The notes under the pieces are model-generated. The model saw nothing but the letters and a program-made list of their open reading frames with translations, made no database searches and was not told where the DNA came from. From assembly GCF_002939385.1 (NCBI RefSeq), contig NZ_MULI01000052.1, forward strand, positions 1-49,937: a DNA stretch of 49,937 nucleotides, given 5' to 3'. Position numbers and translations under genes: made by a program. The DNA comes from Streptomyces sp. MH60 (GTDB lineage: Bacteria; Actinomycetota; Actinomycetes; Streptomycetales; Streptomycetaceae). Below are positions 16,030 through 24,215 of the stretch, piece by piece. Positions within the stretch are counted from its first letter, which is position 1. Every line of letters begins with the position of its first letter.

Positions 16030-16041
16030 GACAACGTTGTC
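16030..16041. promoter_or_regulatory. LacI-type operator GACAACGTTGTC
   Basis: A perfect 12-bp palindrome with the central CG step typical of LacI-family sites. It is placed between the divergent LacI regulator (start 15920) and ROK kinase (start 16163) genes. Confidence 0.7.
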
Positions 16042-16162
16042 AGATGCGGGAGACACTGTCCATCGCACTCTCCGGTCCTCGTCCCCACCGCGGGACCGGT
16101 CGCTGGGCGCTCTTGGGTACGACATTTTTTCGCTTTCGGTCCGACGGGGAGATCCGACTCTG

Positions 16163-17116
16163 ATGCACACCGACCTCGTGGCAGCGCTGGACATCGGCGG
16201 CACCAAGATCGCCGGCGCGCTGGTGGACGGCCACGGCCGCATCCAGGCGCGCGCACAGCGTGCGACACCCGCCCGGGAGGACGGTGACACCGTGATGGGG
16301 GCCGTCGAGGCCGTGCTCGCGGAACTGACCGCGTCGCCCCTGTGGGTGCGGGCCACGGCCGTCGGCATCGGCAGCGCCGGCCCGGTGGACGCCTCGGCCG
16401 GCACCGTCAGCCCGGTGAACGTGCCCGGCTGGCGCGACTACCCGCTGGTCCGGCGGGTCCGCGACGCCGCCGGCGGTCTGCCCGTGGAACTCATCGGGGA
16501 CGGCGTGGCCATCACGGCCGCCGAACACTGGCAGGGCGCCGCCCGCGGCCACGACAACGCGCTGTGCATGGTGGTCTCGACCGGTGTCGGCGGCGGTCTG
16601 GTGCTGGGCGGCCGGCTGCACCCCGGACCGACCGGCAACGCCGGCCACATCGGCCACATCAGCGTCGACCTGGACGGCGACCCCTGCCCCTGCGGTGCGC
16701 GCGGCTGCGTGGAGCGCATAGCGAGCGGCCCCAACATCGCCCGCCGCGCCCTCGACGCCGGCTGGCTGCCCGGCCCGGACGGCGACACCTCCGCCGCCGC
16801 GGTCGCCGCCGCCGCCCGCCTCGGCGACCCCGTCGCCGTCGCCTCCTTCGAACGGGCCGCCCAGGCGCTGGCCGCCGGTATCGCCGCCACCGCGACCCTC
16901 GTCGAGATCGACATCGCCGTGGTCGGCGGGGGGGTGGGCAAGGCGGGCGACGTCCTCTTCGTCCCGCTGCGCAAGGCCCTCACCGACTACGCGACGCTGT
17001 CCTTCGTGCAGCGCCTCGCGGTCGTCCCCGCCCAGATGGGCACGGACGCCGGGCTGGTCGGCGCGGCCGCGGCGGCGCTCTCGCGGACGACGCCGGCCAC
17101 CGCCGCGCACGTCTAG
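16163..17116 (+). CDS. ROK family sugar kinase (glucokinase-like)
   Basis: 317 residues, MHTDLVAALDIGGTKIAGAL, with GGGGAGA upstream. The ATP phosphate-1 motif DIGGTKIAG is near the N terminus. MVVSTGVGGGLVLGGRLHPGPTGNAGHIGHI is the ROK signature with the zinc-ligating His. CPCGARGCVE contains Cys175, Cys177 and Cys182, which complete the zinc site. No HTH precedes it, so this is a kinase rather than a repressor. It probably phosphorylates glucose or a related hexose in the cytoplasm. It is divergent from a LacI gene with an operator between, so a sugar-induced kinase is the simplest reading. Confidence 0.92.
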   Translation: MHTDLVAALDIGGTKIAGALVDGHGRIQARAQRATPAREDGDTVMGAVEAVLAELTASPLWVRATAVGIGSAGPVDASAGTVSPVNVPGWRDYPLVRRVRDAAGGLPVELIGDGVAITAAEHWQGAARGHDNALCMVVSTGVGGGLVLGGRLHPGPTGNAGHIGHISVDLDGDPCPCGARGCVERIASGPNIARRALDAGWLPGPDGDTSAAAVAAAARLGDPVAVASFERAAQALAAGIAATATLVEIDIAVVGGGVGKAGDVLFVPLRKALTDYATLSFVQRLAVVPAQMGTDAGLVGAAAAALSRTTPATAAHV

Positions 17117-17170
17117 GGGGCGGTTCGGACCCCGCGGCCCCGGCAAGGTCCGGACGACACCGCCCGGCCC

Positions 17171-17213
17171 CCGGGGAGCCGGTACGCCTCGGTGTTCCGC
17201 GAGGCTTCCCCGG
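17171..17213 (+). terminator. Possible terminator after the ROK kinase
   Basis: Nested arms CCGGGGA/TCCCCGG and GCCTCG/CGAGGC with an 8-base loop, in the 138-base gap between the ROK kinase and the small exported peptide gene. Confidence 0.4.
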
Positions 17214-17254
17214 CCGGCCCGTGACTCCCGTGCGGTGGCGTAGTTGAACGGGGC

Positions 17255-17449
17255 ATGAAGAAGCGCAGCATGCTCGCCCTCGCGTCCCTCGCCACCGGCT
17301 TCGTCGTCGCGGCCGTCACCCCGTCCCACGCCGCCCCGAGCGACCTCCCGCTCGGTCTCGGGGCGGGCGACACCGTCAGTACCCTGGAGGACACCGTCGC
17401 CACCGAGAGCCTGACCCTCGACGACGACGCCCTGGGACAGCTGGGCTGA
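17255..17449 (+). CDS. Small exported peptide, unknown function
   Basis: 64 residues. A clear Sec signal peptide: MKKR, then a hydrophobic core SMLALASLATGFVVAAV and a likely cleavage after SHA (residue 26), leaving a mature peptide of about 38 residues. The mature part is acidic and Leu/Thr/Asp-rich (LPLGLGAGDTVSTLEDTV, then SLTLDDDALGQLG) with no cysteine. I do not recognise a family. It has G-rich sequence before the ATG and a strong terminator directly after it, so it looks like a monocistronic gene. It could be a small cell-surface or signalling peptide; nothing more can be said. Confidence 0.65.
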   Translation: MKKRSMLALASLATGFVVAAVTPSHAAPSDLPLGLGAGDTVSTLEDTVATESLTLDDDALGQLG

Positions 17450-17483
17450 CACCCCCGGCCGGGCCGACGCGCCCGCCCCCCAC

Positions 17484-17518
17484 GCGGCGCCGATGCCCCG
17501 AGAGGGCGTCGGCGCCGC
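17484..17518 (+). terminator. Terminator after the small exported peptide gene
   Basis: A 14-pair stem, GCGGCGCCGATGCC with GGCGTCGGCGCCGC (one G-T pair), closing a 7-base loop and followed by TGTCATAT. Confidence 0.8.
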
Positions 17519-17612
17519 TGTCATATGCCCTTTCCCGCGACCCCGGCTGGGCTGGTTTCCGTGGCAGGGTGAAGCGGGCAAGCCACAGGGGGCCAACAGA
17601 AGAGGGGGACCT

Positions 17613-18656
17613 GTGACCGTCGTCTGGATCAACGGCGCGTTCGGTGCGGGGAAGACCACCACCGCACGGGAACTGATCGAACTGATCCCGAACAGCACGC
17701 TCTTCGACCCCGAGGTCATCGGCGGGGCGCTCGCGCACCTGCTGCCGCCCAAACGCCTGGCCGAGGTGGGGGACTTCCAGGACCTGCCGATCTGGCGCCG
17801 GCTGGTGATCGACACGGCGGCCGCGCTGCTCGCCGACCTCGGCGGGACGCTCGTCGTCCCGATGACCCTGCTGCGTCAGGAGTACCGCGACGAGATCTTC
17901 GGCGGTCTCGCCGCCCGCCGGATCGAGGTCCGGCACGTCCTGCTCGCCCCGGCCGAAACGATCCTGCGGGAGCGAATAGCGAGCCGCGAGACCCCGGAGG
18001 ACCTGCCGGACGCAGAGACGCGGGTGCGGCAGTGGTCCTACGACCACATCGAGCCCTACCGCGCCGCCCTCGCCTCCTGGCTCACCGCCGACGCCCACCC
18101 CGTCGACACCGGCGCCCTCACCCCGTACGAGGCCGCCGTCCGGGTCGCCGAGGCCGTCGGCACGGGCGCCGTACCGGCCTGCGAGATCGTGCAGACCCCG
18201 GAACCCACCGGCGAGACCGTCGCCGCCGGTGTCCTGCTCTTCGACGAGCGGGACCGGGTCCTGCTCGTCGACCCCACCTACAAACCCGGCTGGGAGTTCC
18301 CCGGCGGTGTCGTCGAACCCGGCGAGGCACCGGCCCGCGCCGGCATGCGCGAGGTCACCGAGGAGACCGGGCTCAGCCTCGACGACGTACCGTCCCTGCT
18401 GGTCGTCGACTGGGAGCCGCCGGCACCCCCCGCCTACGGCGGTCTGCGGCTGCTCTTCGACGGCGGCCGGCTCGACAGGGCGGACGCCGGCCGCGTGCTG
18501 CTGCCGGGACCCGAGCTGCGCGACTGGCGCTTCGCCACCGAGGACGAGGCCGCCGCCCTGCTGCCGCCGGTCCGTTACGAGCGGCTGCGCTGGGCGCTGC
18601 GGGCCCGGGAGCGCGGCGCCGCCCACTACCTGGAGGCGGGCACGCCGGTCGGCTGA
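17613..18656 (+). CDS. TmrB-like ATP-binding domain fused to Nudix hydrolase
   Basis: 347 residues from GTG 17613, with GAGGGGG upstream. Residues 1-185 match the tunicamycin-resistance protein TmrB pattern. VVWINGAFGAGKTTTARELIEL has the P-loop at 8-15. FDPEVIGGALAHLLP and the run from 54 (DFQDLPIWRRL) to VVPMTLLRQEYRDEIFGGLAAR follow. Residues 200-330 are a Nudix domain with a complete Nudix box: G232, E238, R246-E247, E250-E251 and G253. The two domains are joined without a stop or frameshift. The Nudix part would hydrolyse a nucleoside-diphosphate derivative, and the TmrB part binds ATP. A role in nucleotide or nucleoside-antibiotic detoxification is inference. It is convergent with the MBL gene, 2 bases apart. 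Confidence 0.88.
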   Translation: MTVVWINGAFGAGKTTTARELIELIPNSTLFDPEVIGGALAHLLPPKRLAEVGDFQDLPIWRRLVIDTAAALLADLGGTLVVPMTLLRQEYRDEIFGGLAARRIEVRHVLLAPAETILRERIASRETPEDLPDAETRVRQWSYDHIEPYRAALASWLTADAHPVDTGALTPYEAAVRVAEAVGTGAVPACEIVQTPEPTGETVAAGVLLFDERDRVLLVDPTYKPGWEFPGGVVEPGEAPARAGMREVTEETGLSLDDVPSLLVVDWEPPAPPAYGGLRLLFDGGRLDRADAGRVLLPGPELRDWRFATEDEAAALLPPVRYERLRWALRARERGAAHYLEAGTPVG

Positions 18657-18658
18657 CG

Positions 18659-19363
18659 TCAGACCGCCGCCCCGTACGTCCGTGCCGATGCCCTCAGCAC
18701 CTCCCCGGCCCGTGCCGTCACCGGATCCCCGTGACCGAAACAGGCCAGCTCCGTGTCGAGCGCCGCCAGCCGCCCGAAGGAGCCGACGGCCCGGTCCCGG
18801 TCGAGGTTGAACACGCCGAGCAGCACACCGCCGTCGACCGGCGAGGCGGCGACCGCGTCCCCCGTGAACAGCACGCCGTGGGCCGGGAGGTGCAGCGCGA
18901 TGCTCCCGTCCGTGTGACCCGGCGCGTGCACGACCCGGGCCCCGCCGCCGAAGTCCAGGACGTCACCGTCCACCACCTCGGCCACCCGGGCCGGGCGGGC
19001 GAAGTCACCTCGGGGGAGCCGGCGCACGGCGTTCTCGTGCAGCGGACGCTCCCAGTCCGCGAGCACGGGCGGCGGACCGGGCACCTCGCCCCGCACGACG
19101 GGCGCCTCCAGGGAGTGCGCCACCACCTCGGCCCCGGTGAGCGCGGCGGCCTCCTGCGCCCCGCCCGCGTGGTCCTCGTGGAAGTGGGTGAGCACGACAC
19201 GCCGTACGCGGCCGGCACCCCGCGCGGCCTCGGCGACACGCGCGCCGTACCCGGCCGGTCCGGCGTCGATCAGCGTCACCTCGTCCCCGTCACGCCAGAG
19301 GTACGCCTGACCGACCGGGAAGCGCAGCAGACTCAGGCACGGGAGGAGTTCGACGACGTCCAT
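18659..19363 (-). CDS. MBL fold metallo-hydrolase
   Basis: 234 residues. It is a metallo-beta-lactamase fold with the full metal set: VVLTHFHEDHAGG (HxHxDH), HAPGHTDGSIALH, LFTGDAV (the bridging Asp) and ACFGHGDPV near the C terminus. The N-terminal VGQAYLWRDGDEVTLIDAGPAGYG is the usual first sheet. There is no signal peptide. It hydrolyses an unidentified ester, thioester or similar bond. The preceding minus-strand gene (M20 dipeptidase) ends 76 bases upstream of its start; they could share a transcript. Confidence 0.92.
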   Translation of the reverse strand: MDVVELLPCLSLLRFPVGQAYLWRDGDEVTLIDAGPAGYGARVAEAARGAGRVRRVVLTHFHEDHAGGAQEAAALTGAEVVAHSLEAPVVRGEVPGPPPVLADWERPLHENAVRRLPRGDFARPARVAEVVDGDVLDFGGGARVVHAPGHTDGSIALHLPAHGVLFTGDAVAASPVDGGVLLGVFNLDRDRAVGSFGRLAALDTELACFGHGDPVTARAGEVLRASARTYGAAV

Positions 19364-19439
19364 GGAACGACCGTAGGCGGGACCCCGCCCGCCGGCGAGG
19401 CCCCTCTGCCGACGGCAGAACCCGGGAACGGGACCGGGC

Positions 19440-20795
19440 TCAGCCCGCCGCGTAGTTGCGCAGGAAGTGCGCCTCCGCCACCGACAGCCGCTCCAGTTCC
19501 TCGGGGGACACGCTCTCGTTCACGGCGTGGATCTGGGCCTCCGGCTCGCTCAGGCCGATCAGCAGGATCTCGGCCTCCGGGTAGAGGGCGGCCAGGGTGT
19601 TGCACAGCGGGATGGAGCCGCCCTGACCGGCGTACTGCATCTCCTCGCCCGGGTACGCCACCGCCATCGCGTCCGCCATGGCCTGGTAGGCCGGGCTCGT
19701 GGTGTCGGCGCGGAACGGCTGGCCCTGGCCGATCTGCTCGACGGCGACCCGCGCGCCCCACGGCGTACGCGCCTCCAGGTGGGCCCGGAGCAGCTTGGTG
19801 GCCTCGGCGGCGTCCACGCCCGGCGGCACCCGCAGGCTCACCAGCGCCCGTGCGCCCGCCTGCACCGACGGGGTGGCGCCGACGACCGGCGGGCAGTCGA
19901 TGCCGAGCACCGTGACGGCCGGCCGCGCCCAGATCCGGTCGGCGACCGAGCCGGACCCGATCAGCTCCACGCCGTCCAGCACCCGCGCGTCCCGGCGGAA
20001 CTGCTCCTCGTCGTAGGCCAGGCCCTGCCACGTGCCGTCCGCCGCCAGACCGTCGACGGTCGTCGAGCCGTCCTCGGCCCGCAGCGAGTCCAGTACGCGG
20101 ATCAGGGCGCCCAGCGCGTCGGGCGCCGCACCGCCGAACTGGCCGGAGTGCAGGTTGCCTTCGAGCGTGTCGACCGTCACGCGCAGCATCGTCATGCCGC
20201 GCAGCGTGGAGGTGACCGTCGGCAGACCGACCCGGAAGTTGCCCGCGTCCCCGATGACGATGGTGTCGGCGGCCAGCAGCTCGGGGTGCGCCTCGGCGTA
20301 CCGCTCCAGACCGCCCGTGCCCTGCTCCTCGGAACCCTCGGCGATCACCTTGACGTGCACCGGCACGCCCCCGTTCGCCTTCAGCGCGCGCAGCGCCAGC
20401 AGGTGCATGAGCACGCCGCCCTTGCAGTCCGCGGCGCCCCGCCCGTACCAGCGGCCGTCGCGCTCGGTCAGCTCGAACGGCGGAGTGGCCCAGCCGGCCT
20501 CGTCCAGCGGCGGCTGCACGTCGTAGTGGGCGTAGAGCAGCACCGTCTTCGCGCCCTCGGGCCCCGGCAGGTACCCGTACACCGACTGGGTGCCGTCGGG
20601 CGTGTCCAGCAGCTCGACGTCCTGGAAGCCCTCGGCGCGCAGGGCCGCCGCTATCCAGTTGGCGGCACCCACGCTCTCGCTGCGCGGGAACTGGTCGAAG
20701 TCGGCCACCGATTGGAAGGCCACCAGCGCGGCGAGTTCCTCTTTCGCGCGGGGCATCAGCGAAGCGACGGTCTCGGCGACCGGATTCGACGACAT
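19440..20795 (-). CDS. M20 family dipeptidase
   Basis: 451 residues from ATG 20795 with AAGGAG 7-9 bases upstream. The dinuclear zinc site of the ArgE/DapE/CNDP-type M20 family is visible: LLYAHYDVQPP (His90, Asp92), RGAADCKGG (bridging Asp123), AEGSEEQGTGG (catalytic Glu156, Glu157), VIGDAGNFRVG (Asp183), and the C-terminal EAQIHAVNES (His). The central dimerisation domain begins near LRGMTMLRVTV. It hydrolyses dipeptides or acylated amino acids in the cytoplasm. An inverted repeat at 20826-20840 sits about 30 bases upstream of its start. Confidence 0.93.
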   Translation of the reverse strand: MSSNPVAETVASLMPRAKEELAALVAFQSVADFDQFPRSESVGAANWIAAALRAEGFQDVELLDTPDGTQSVYGYLPGPEGAKTVLLYAHYDVQPPLDEAGWATPPFELTERDGRWYGRGAADCKGGVLMHLLALRALKANGGVPVHVKVIAEGSEEQGTGGLERYAEAHPELLAADTIVIGDAGNFRVGLPTVTSTLRGMTMLRVTVDTLEGNLHSGQFGGAAPDALGALIRVLDSLRAEDGSTTVDGLAADGTWQGLAYDEEQFRRDARVLDGVELIGSGSVADRIWARPAVTVLGIDCPPVVGATPSVQAGARALVSLRVPPGVDAAEATKLLRAHLEARTPWGARVAVEQIGQGQPFRADTTSPAYQAMADAMAVAYPGEEMQYAGQGGSIPLCNTLAALYPEAEILLIGLSEPEAQIHAVNESVSPEELERLSVAEAHFLRNYAAG

Positions 20796-20825
20796 GGGCA
20801 CGCTCCTTGTGGGTGCGACGTTGTA

Positions 20826-20840
20826 CCAAGGAGTACTTGG
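20826..20840. promoter_or_regulatory. Inverted repeat upstream of the M20 dipeptidase
   Basis: CCAAG-GAGTA-CTTGG, a perfect 5-bp arm palindrome. It lies in the 144-base gap between the divergent dipeptidase and geranylgeranyl-reductase-like genes; a candidate operator. A TAGGAT box at 20887-20892 could be the -10 of the plus-strand gene. Confidence 0.35.
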
Positions 20841-20939
20841 AATGACGGGCCGATCCTCCCACAGTGGCCTGCGGCGATGCCCACCGTAGGATGCGGGGGT
20901 CAGGTGCGGCATGCGGTTTGATCGGAGCAGTAGACCATC

Positions 20940-22199
20940 GTGAGCAGCGAGAACTCTTCGGCGGACGACGCGCGTCAGGTCTGGGACGTGGTCGTGGTGG
21001 GCGCGGGACCGGCGGGGGCCTCGGCCGCCTACGCGGCGGCGGTCGCGGGGCGGCGCGTCCTGGTGCTGGAGAAGGCGGAGCTGCCCCGCTACAAGACATG
21101 TGGCGGCGGCATCATCGGTCCCTCGCGAGACTCCCTCCCACCCGGCTTCGAGCTGCCCCTGCAGGACCGTGTGCACGCGGTGACCTTCTCGAACAACGGG
21201 CGCTTCACCCGGACCCGGCGCTCCCGGCAGATGCTGTTCGGGCTGATCAACCGGCCCGAGTTCGACCTGCAGCTCGTCGAGCACGCCCAGAAGGCGGGCG
21301 CCGAGCTGCGCACCGGGGCGACCGTGACCCGGGTGGAGCAGCACGGCTCGGCGGTGCCGGACCGGCGAACGGTCGCCGTCGTCCTCCAGGGCGGCGAGAC
21401 GGTGCTGGCCCGGGCCGTGGTCGGTGCGGACGGCAGCGCCAGCCGGATAGGGGCGCACGTCGGGGTGAAGCTCGACCAGGTCGACCTCGGCCTGGAGGCG
21501 GAGATCCCGGTGCCCGAGACGGTCGCCGAGGACTGGAAGGGCCGGGTGCTCATCGACTGGGGCCCGATCCCCGGCAGCTACGGCTGGGTCTTCCCCAAGG
21601 GCGACACGCTGACGGTCGGGGTCATCTCGGCGCGCGGTGAGGGCGCGGCGACCAAGCGGTACCTGGAGGACTTCGTCGCCCGGCTGGGGCTGGCCGGATT
21701 CGAACCAAGCATCTCCTCCGGCCATCTGACGCGCTGCCGCGCGGACGACTCGCCGCTGTCGCGCGGCCGGGTCCTGGTCTGCGGGGACGCGGCCGGGCTC
21801 CTGGAGCCGTGGACCCGCGAGGGCATCTCCTTCGCGCTGCGCTCGGGCCGGCTCGCGGGGGAGTGGGCGGTGCGCGTCTCCGAGGCGCACGACGCGGTGG
21901 ACGCGCGCAAGCAGGCCCTGAACTACGCGTTCGCCGTCAAGGCCGGTCTGGGCGTGGAGATGAGCGTCGGCAAGCGGATGCTGACGGTGTTCGAGCGCCG
22001 ACCGGGCCTCTTCCACGCGGCCCTGACCGGCTTCCGCCCGGCCTGGAAGGCGTTCAAGGACATCACGCAGGGCTCCACCTCGCTGGGCGAGCTGGTCCGC
22101 GGCCATCCGCTGGCGCAGCGGGCGCTGGGGGCGATGGACCGGCGGCCCGAACCGTCCGAGCCGTCCGCGCCGTCAACGGGCGAGGAGACCGGCGCCTGA
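20940..22199 (+). CDS. Geranylgeranyl reductase family FAD-dependent oxidoreductase
   Basis: 419 residues from GTG 20940. VWDVVVVGAGPAGASAAYAAA is the dinucleotide fold with GAGPAG at 21-26, followed by RRVLVLEKAELPRYKTCGGGI, where PRYKxCGGG is the geranylgeranyl reductase family signature. VVGADGSASRIG and RVLVCGDAAGLLEPWTREGI are the DG and GD flavin motifs. In the second motif WTREGIS is typical of the family. It probably reduces isoprenoid double bonds (menaquinone or lipid side chains) or oxidises a related substrate. It is followed by a two-component system after 80 bases. Confidence 0.92.
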   Translation: MSSENSSADDARQVWDVVVVGAGPAGASAAYAAAVAGRRVLVLEKAELPRYKTCGGGIIGPSRDSLPPGFELPLQDRVHAVTFSNNGRFTRTRRSRQMLFGLINRPEFDLQLVEHAQKAGAELRTGATVTRVEQHGSAVPDRRTVAVVLQGGETVLARAVVGADGSASRIGAHVGVKLDQVDLGLEAEIPVPETVAEDWKGRVLIDWGPIPGSYGWVFPKGDTLTVGVISARGEGAATKRYLEDFVARLGLAGFEPSISSGHLTRCRADDSPLSRGRVLVCGDAAGLLEPWTREGISFALRSGRLAGEWAVRVSEAHDAVDARKQALNYAFAVKAGLGVEMSVGKRMLTVFERRPGLFHAALTGFRPAWKAFKDITQGSTSLGELVRGHPLAQRALGAMDRRPEPSEPSAPSTGEETGA

Positions 22200-22210
22200 G
22201 CGCCGGCGGG

Positions 22211-22239
22211 CGTACTTCGCCGGGAGTACGTGTGATCAC
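22211..22239. promoter_or_regulatory. Inverted repeats upstream of the two-component system
   Basis: CGTACT-N8-AGTACG (22211-22230) is followed at once by the 8-bp palindrome GTGATCAC (22232-22239). They lie in the 80-base gap before the sensor kinase gene and are candidate autoregulatory sites for the NarL-type response regulator. TAGCGT at 22276-22281 looks like the -10 box. Confidence 0.45.
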
Positions 22240-22288
22240 CACGCTCGGGTGACGCCGCCCGCGGGGCCCGGCGTCTAGCGTGGCGGAC

Positions 22289-23518
22289 ATGGACGGACAG
22301 CGCGAGCGCGAGGGCCGGGCGCCGCAGTGGTGGCGGCACGGCCCCCCGTGGTGGAACCTGCGGGGCGAGGAGGAGCACCGCCCGCGGTGGCCCTGGCGCT
22401 CCACCGTGCTCGTCACGGCGTTCGTGCTGTTCGGCTCGAACTTCGCCGCGCACGCCCAGGAGGGCGAGCGGGCCGGTCTGGACCCCTTCGCCCGCGCGCT
22501 GCTGTTCGTGACGGGGGCCGCCCTGCTGTGGCGGCAGCGCCACCCGGTGCCGGTCGTGTTCGGCACGGCGGTCACCACCCTGGTCTACCTGGGCGCCGGA
22601 TACCCGTACGGCCCGGTGTTCGTGGCCGTCGCGGTGGCCTGCTTCAGTGCCGTCGTCGCCGGGCACCGCAGGGCCGCGTGGGCGGCGATGGGGACCCTGT
22701 GGGCCGGGCACGCCCTGGTGGCGCACTGGCTCTACCGGTGGCTGCCGCCGTCCGGGGACTCGGCCGCGTCCTGGGGGCAGGAGCTCGTGGTCGCCACCTG
22801 GGTCGTGGCCGTCGCGGCCCTGTCGGAGCTGGCCAGGGCCCGCCGCGAGCAGTGGGCGCGGGAGCGGGCCGAGCGGGCCCAGGCGGCGCGGCGGCGCGCG
22901 GACGAGGAGCGGCTGCGGATCGCCCGCGAGTTGCACGACGTCCTCGCGCACAGCATCTCCGTCATCAACGTGCAGGCCGGCGTCGGCCTGGCCCTCCTGG
23001 ACACCGACCCGGAACAGGCTCGCGCCGCGCTCGGCACCATCAAGGACCAGAGCAAGGAAGCGCTCGGCGAGGTGCGGCAGGTACTCGACACCCTGCGCAC
23101 CCCCGGGGACGCGCCGCGCGCTCCGGCCCCCGGCCTCGACCGGCTCCCCGAACTGGTCGAGCAGGCGGCGAGCGCGGGCCTCACCGTCGAGGTGGCGGGG
23201 AAGCCGCCGCGCCTGTCGCCCGGCACCGACCTGGCCGCGTTCCGCATCGTGCAGGAGGCGCTCACCAACGTCGTACGGCACTCGGGTTCCCGGCACGCGC
23301 GCGTCCGCCTCGACCGGGACGGGGGCACGCTGCTGCTGCGCGTCGACGACGACGGCCCCGCGACGGGCGCCGACGCGGGCGGCAGCGGCAACGGGCTGGC
23401 CGGGATGCGGGAGCGCGCGGCGGCACTGGGTGGCACCATCGAGGCGGGCCCGCGTCCGGACGGCGGCTTCCGGGTGCTGGCGACCCTGCCGATCGACGTG
23501 AAGAAGGCGGCCACGTGA
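22289..23518 (+). CDS. Two-component sensor histidine kinase (LytS/NarX, HisKA_3 type)
   Basis: 409 residues from ATG 22289, placed 7 bases after a TAGCGT -10 box so that the mRNA may be leaderless; a GTG 9 bases earlier is the alternative. The N-terminal part has about five membrane segments (from STVLVTAFVLFG to VVATWVVAVAAL). A coiled Arg/Glu/Ala-rich linker follows, then the HisKA_3 box ERLRIARELHDVLAHSISVINVQ with the phosphorylated His. The ATPase domain contains ALTNVVRHSGS (N box), LRVDDDGP (G1) and GNGLAGMRERAAALGG (G2). It phosphorylates the response regulator encoded 31 bases downstream. The signal is unknown. Confidence 0.93.
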   Translation: MDGQREREGRAPQWWRHGPPWWNLRGEEEHRPRWPWRSTVLVTAFVLFGSNFAAHAQEGERAGLDPFARALLFVTGAALLWRQRHPVPVVFGTAVTTLVYLGAGYPYGPVFVAVAVACFSAVVAGHRRAAWAAMGTLWAGHALVAHWLYRWLPPSGDSAASWGQELVVATWVVAVAALSELARARREQWARERAERAQAARRRADEERLRIARELHDVLAHSISVINVQAGVGLALLDTDPEQARAALGTIKDQSKEALGEVRQVLDTLRTPGDAPRAPAPGLDRLPELVEQAASAGLTVEVAGKPPRLSPGTDLAAFRIVQEALTNVVRHSGSRHARVRLDRDGGTLLLRVDDDGPATGADAGGSGNGLAGMRERAAALGGTIEAGPRPDGGFRVLATLPIDVKKAAT

Positions 23519-23549
23519 CACGTACGGCGCAGTCGAAGGAGGACGACCG

Positions 23550-24215
23550 GTGATCCGTGTGCTGCTCGCCGACGACCAGTCACTGGTCCGGGCCGGTTTC
23601 CGGGCACTGCTGGACGCGCAGTCGGACATCGAGGTGGTCGCCGAGGCCGCCGACGGCGAGGAGGCGGTGCGCGCGATCCGTGAACTGCGTCCCGACGTCG
23701 TCCTCATGGACATCCGCATGCCCCTGCTCGACGGCCTCGCCGCCACCCGCCGCGTCACCGGCGATCCGGGGCTGCATGACGTGAAGGTGGTCATGCTCAC
23801 CACCTTCGAACTCGATGAGTACGTCTTCGAGGCGATCCGCTCCGGAGCCTCCGGCTTCCTGGTCAAGGACACCGAACCCGAGGAACTCCTGCGCGCCGTG
23901 CGGGCGGTGGTGGACGGTGACGCGCTGCTGTCGCCGGGGGTGACGCGCCGGCTGATCGCCGAGTTCGCGGCCCGTTCCAAGGAGCCCGCGGCGGCCGGGG
24001 AGATGGCCCGGCTGACCGAGCGGGAGCGCGAGGTGATGGCCCTGGTCGGCATCGGACTGTCCAACGAGGAGATCGCCCGCCGGCTGGTCGTCAGCCCGCT
24101 GACCGCCAAGACCCACGTCAGCCGCACCATGGTGAAGCTGGGCGCCCGAGACCGGGCGCAACTGGTCGTGCTGGCCTACGAGTCGGGCCTGGTGCGGCCG
24201 GGCTGGCTCGGCTGA
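23550..24215 (+). CDS. LuxR/NarL family response regulator
   Basis: 221 residues from GTG 23550 with GGAGGACGACC before it. Receiver domain: VLLADDQSLVRAGF (acidic pair), VVLMDIRMPLLDG (phosphoacceptor Asp), MLTTFELDEY (Thr) and GFLVKDTEPEELL (Lys). The C-terminal LuxR HTH is LTEREREVMALVGIGLSNEEIARRLVVSPLTAKTHVSRTMVKLG. It is the cognate partner of the upstream kinase and probably binds the repeats in front of it. The last 40 bases overlap the convergent small membrane protein gene. Confidence 0.95.
   Translation: MIRVLLADDQSLVRAGFRALLDAQSDIEVVAEAADGEEAVRAIRELRPDVVLMDIRMPLLDGLAATRRVTGDPGLHDVKVVMLTTFELDEYVFEAIRSGASGFLVKDTEPEELLRAVRAVVDGDALLSPGVTRRLIAEFAARSKEPAAAGEMARLTEREREVMALVGIGLSNEEIARRLVVSPLTAKTHVSRTMVKLGARDRAQLVVLAYESGLVRPGWLG

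Noticed and set aside
19440..22106. An 888-codon frame joining the dipeptidase to sequence antisense to the flavoprotein
   Set aside because: M20 similarity begins exactly at ATG 20795, which has AAGGAG upstream. The preceding codons show no family features.
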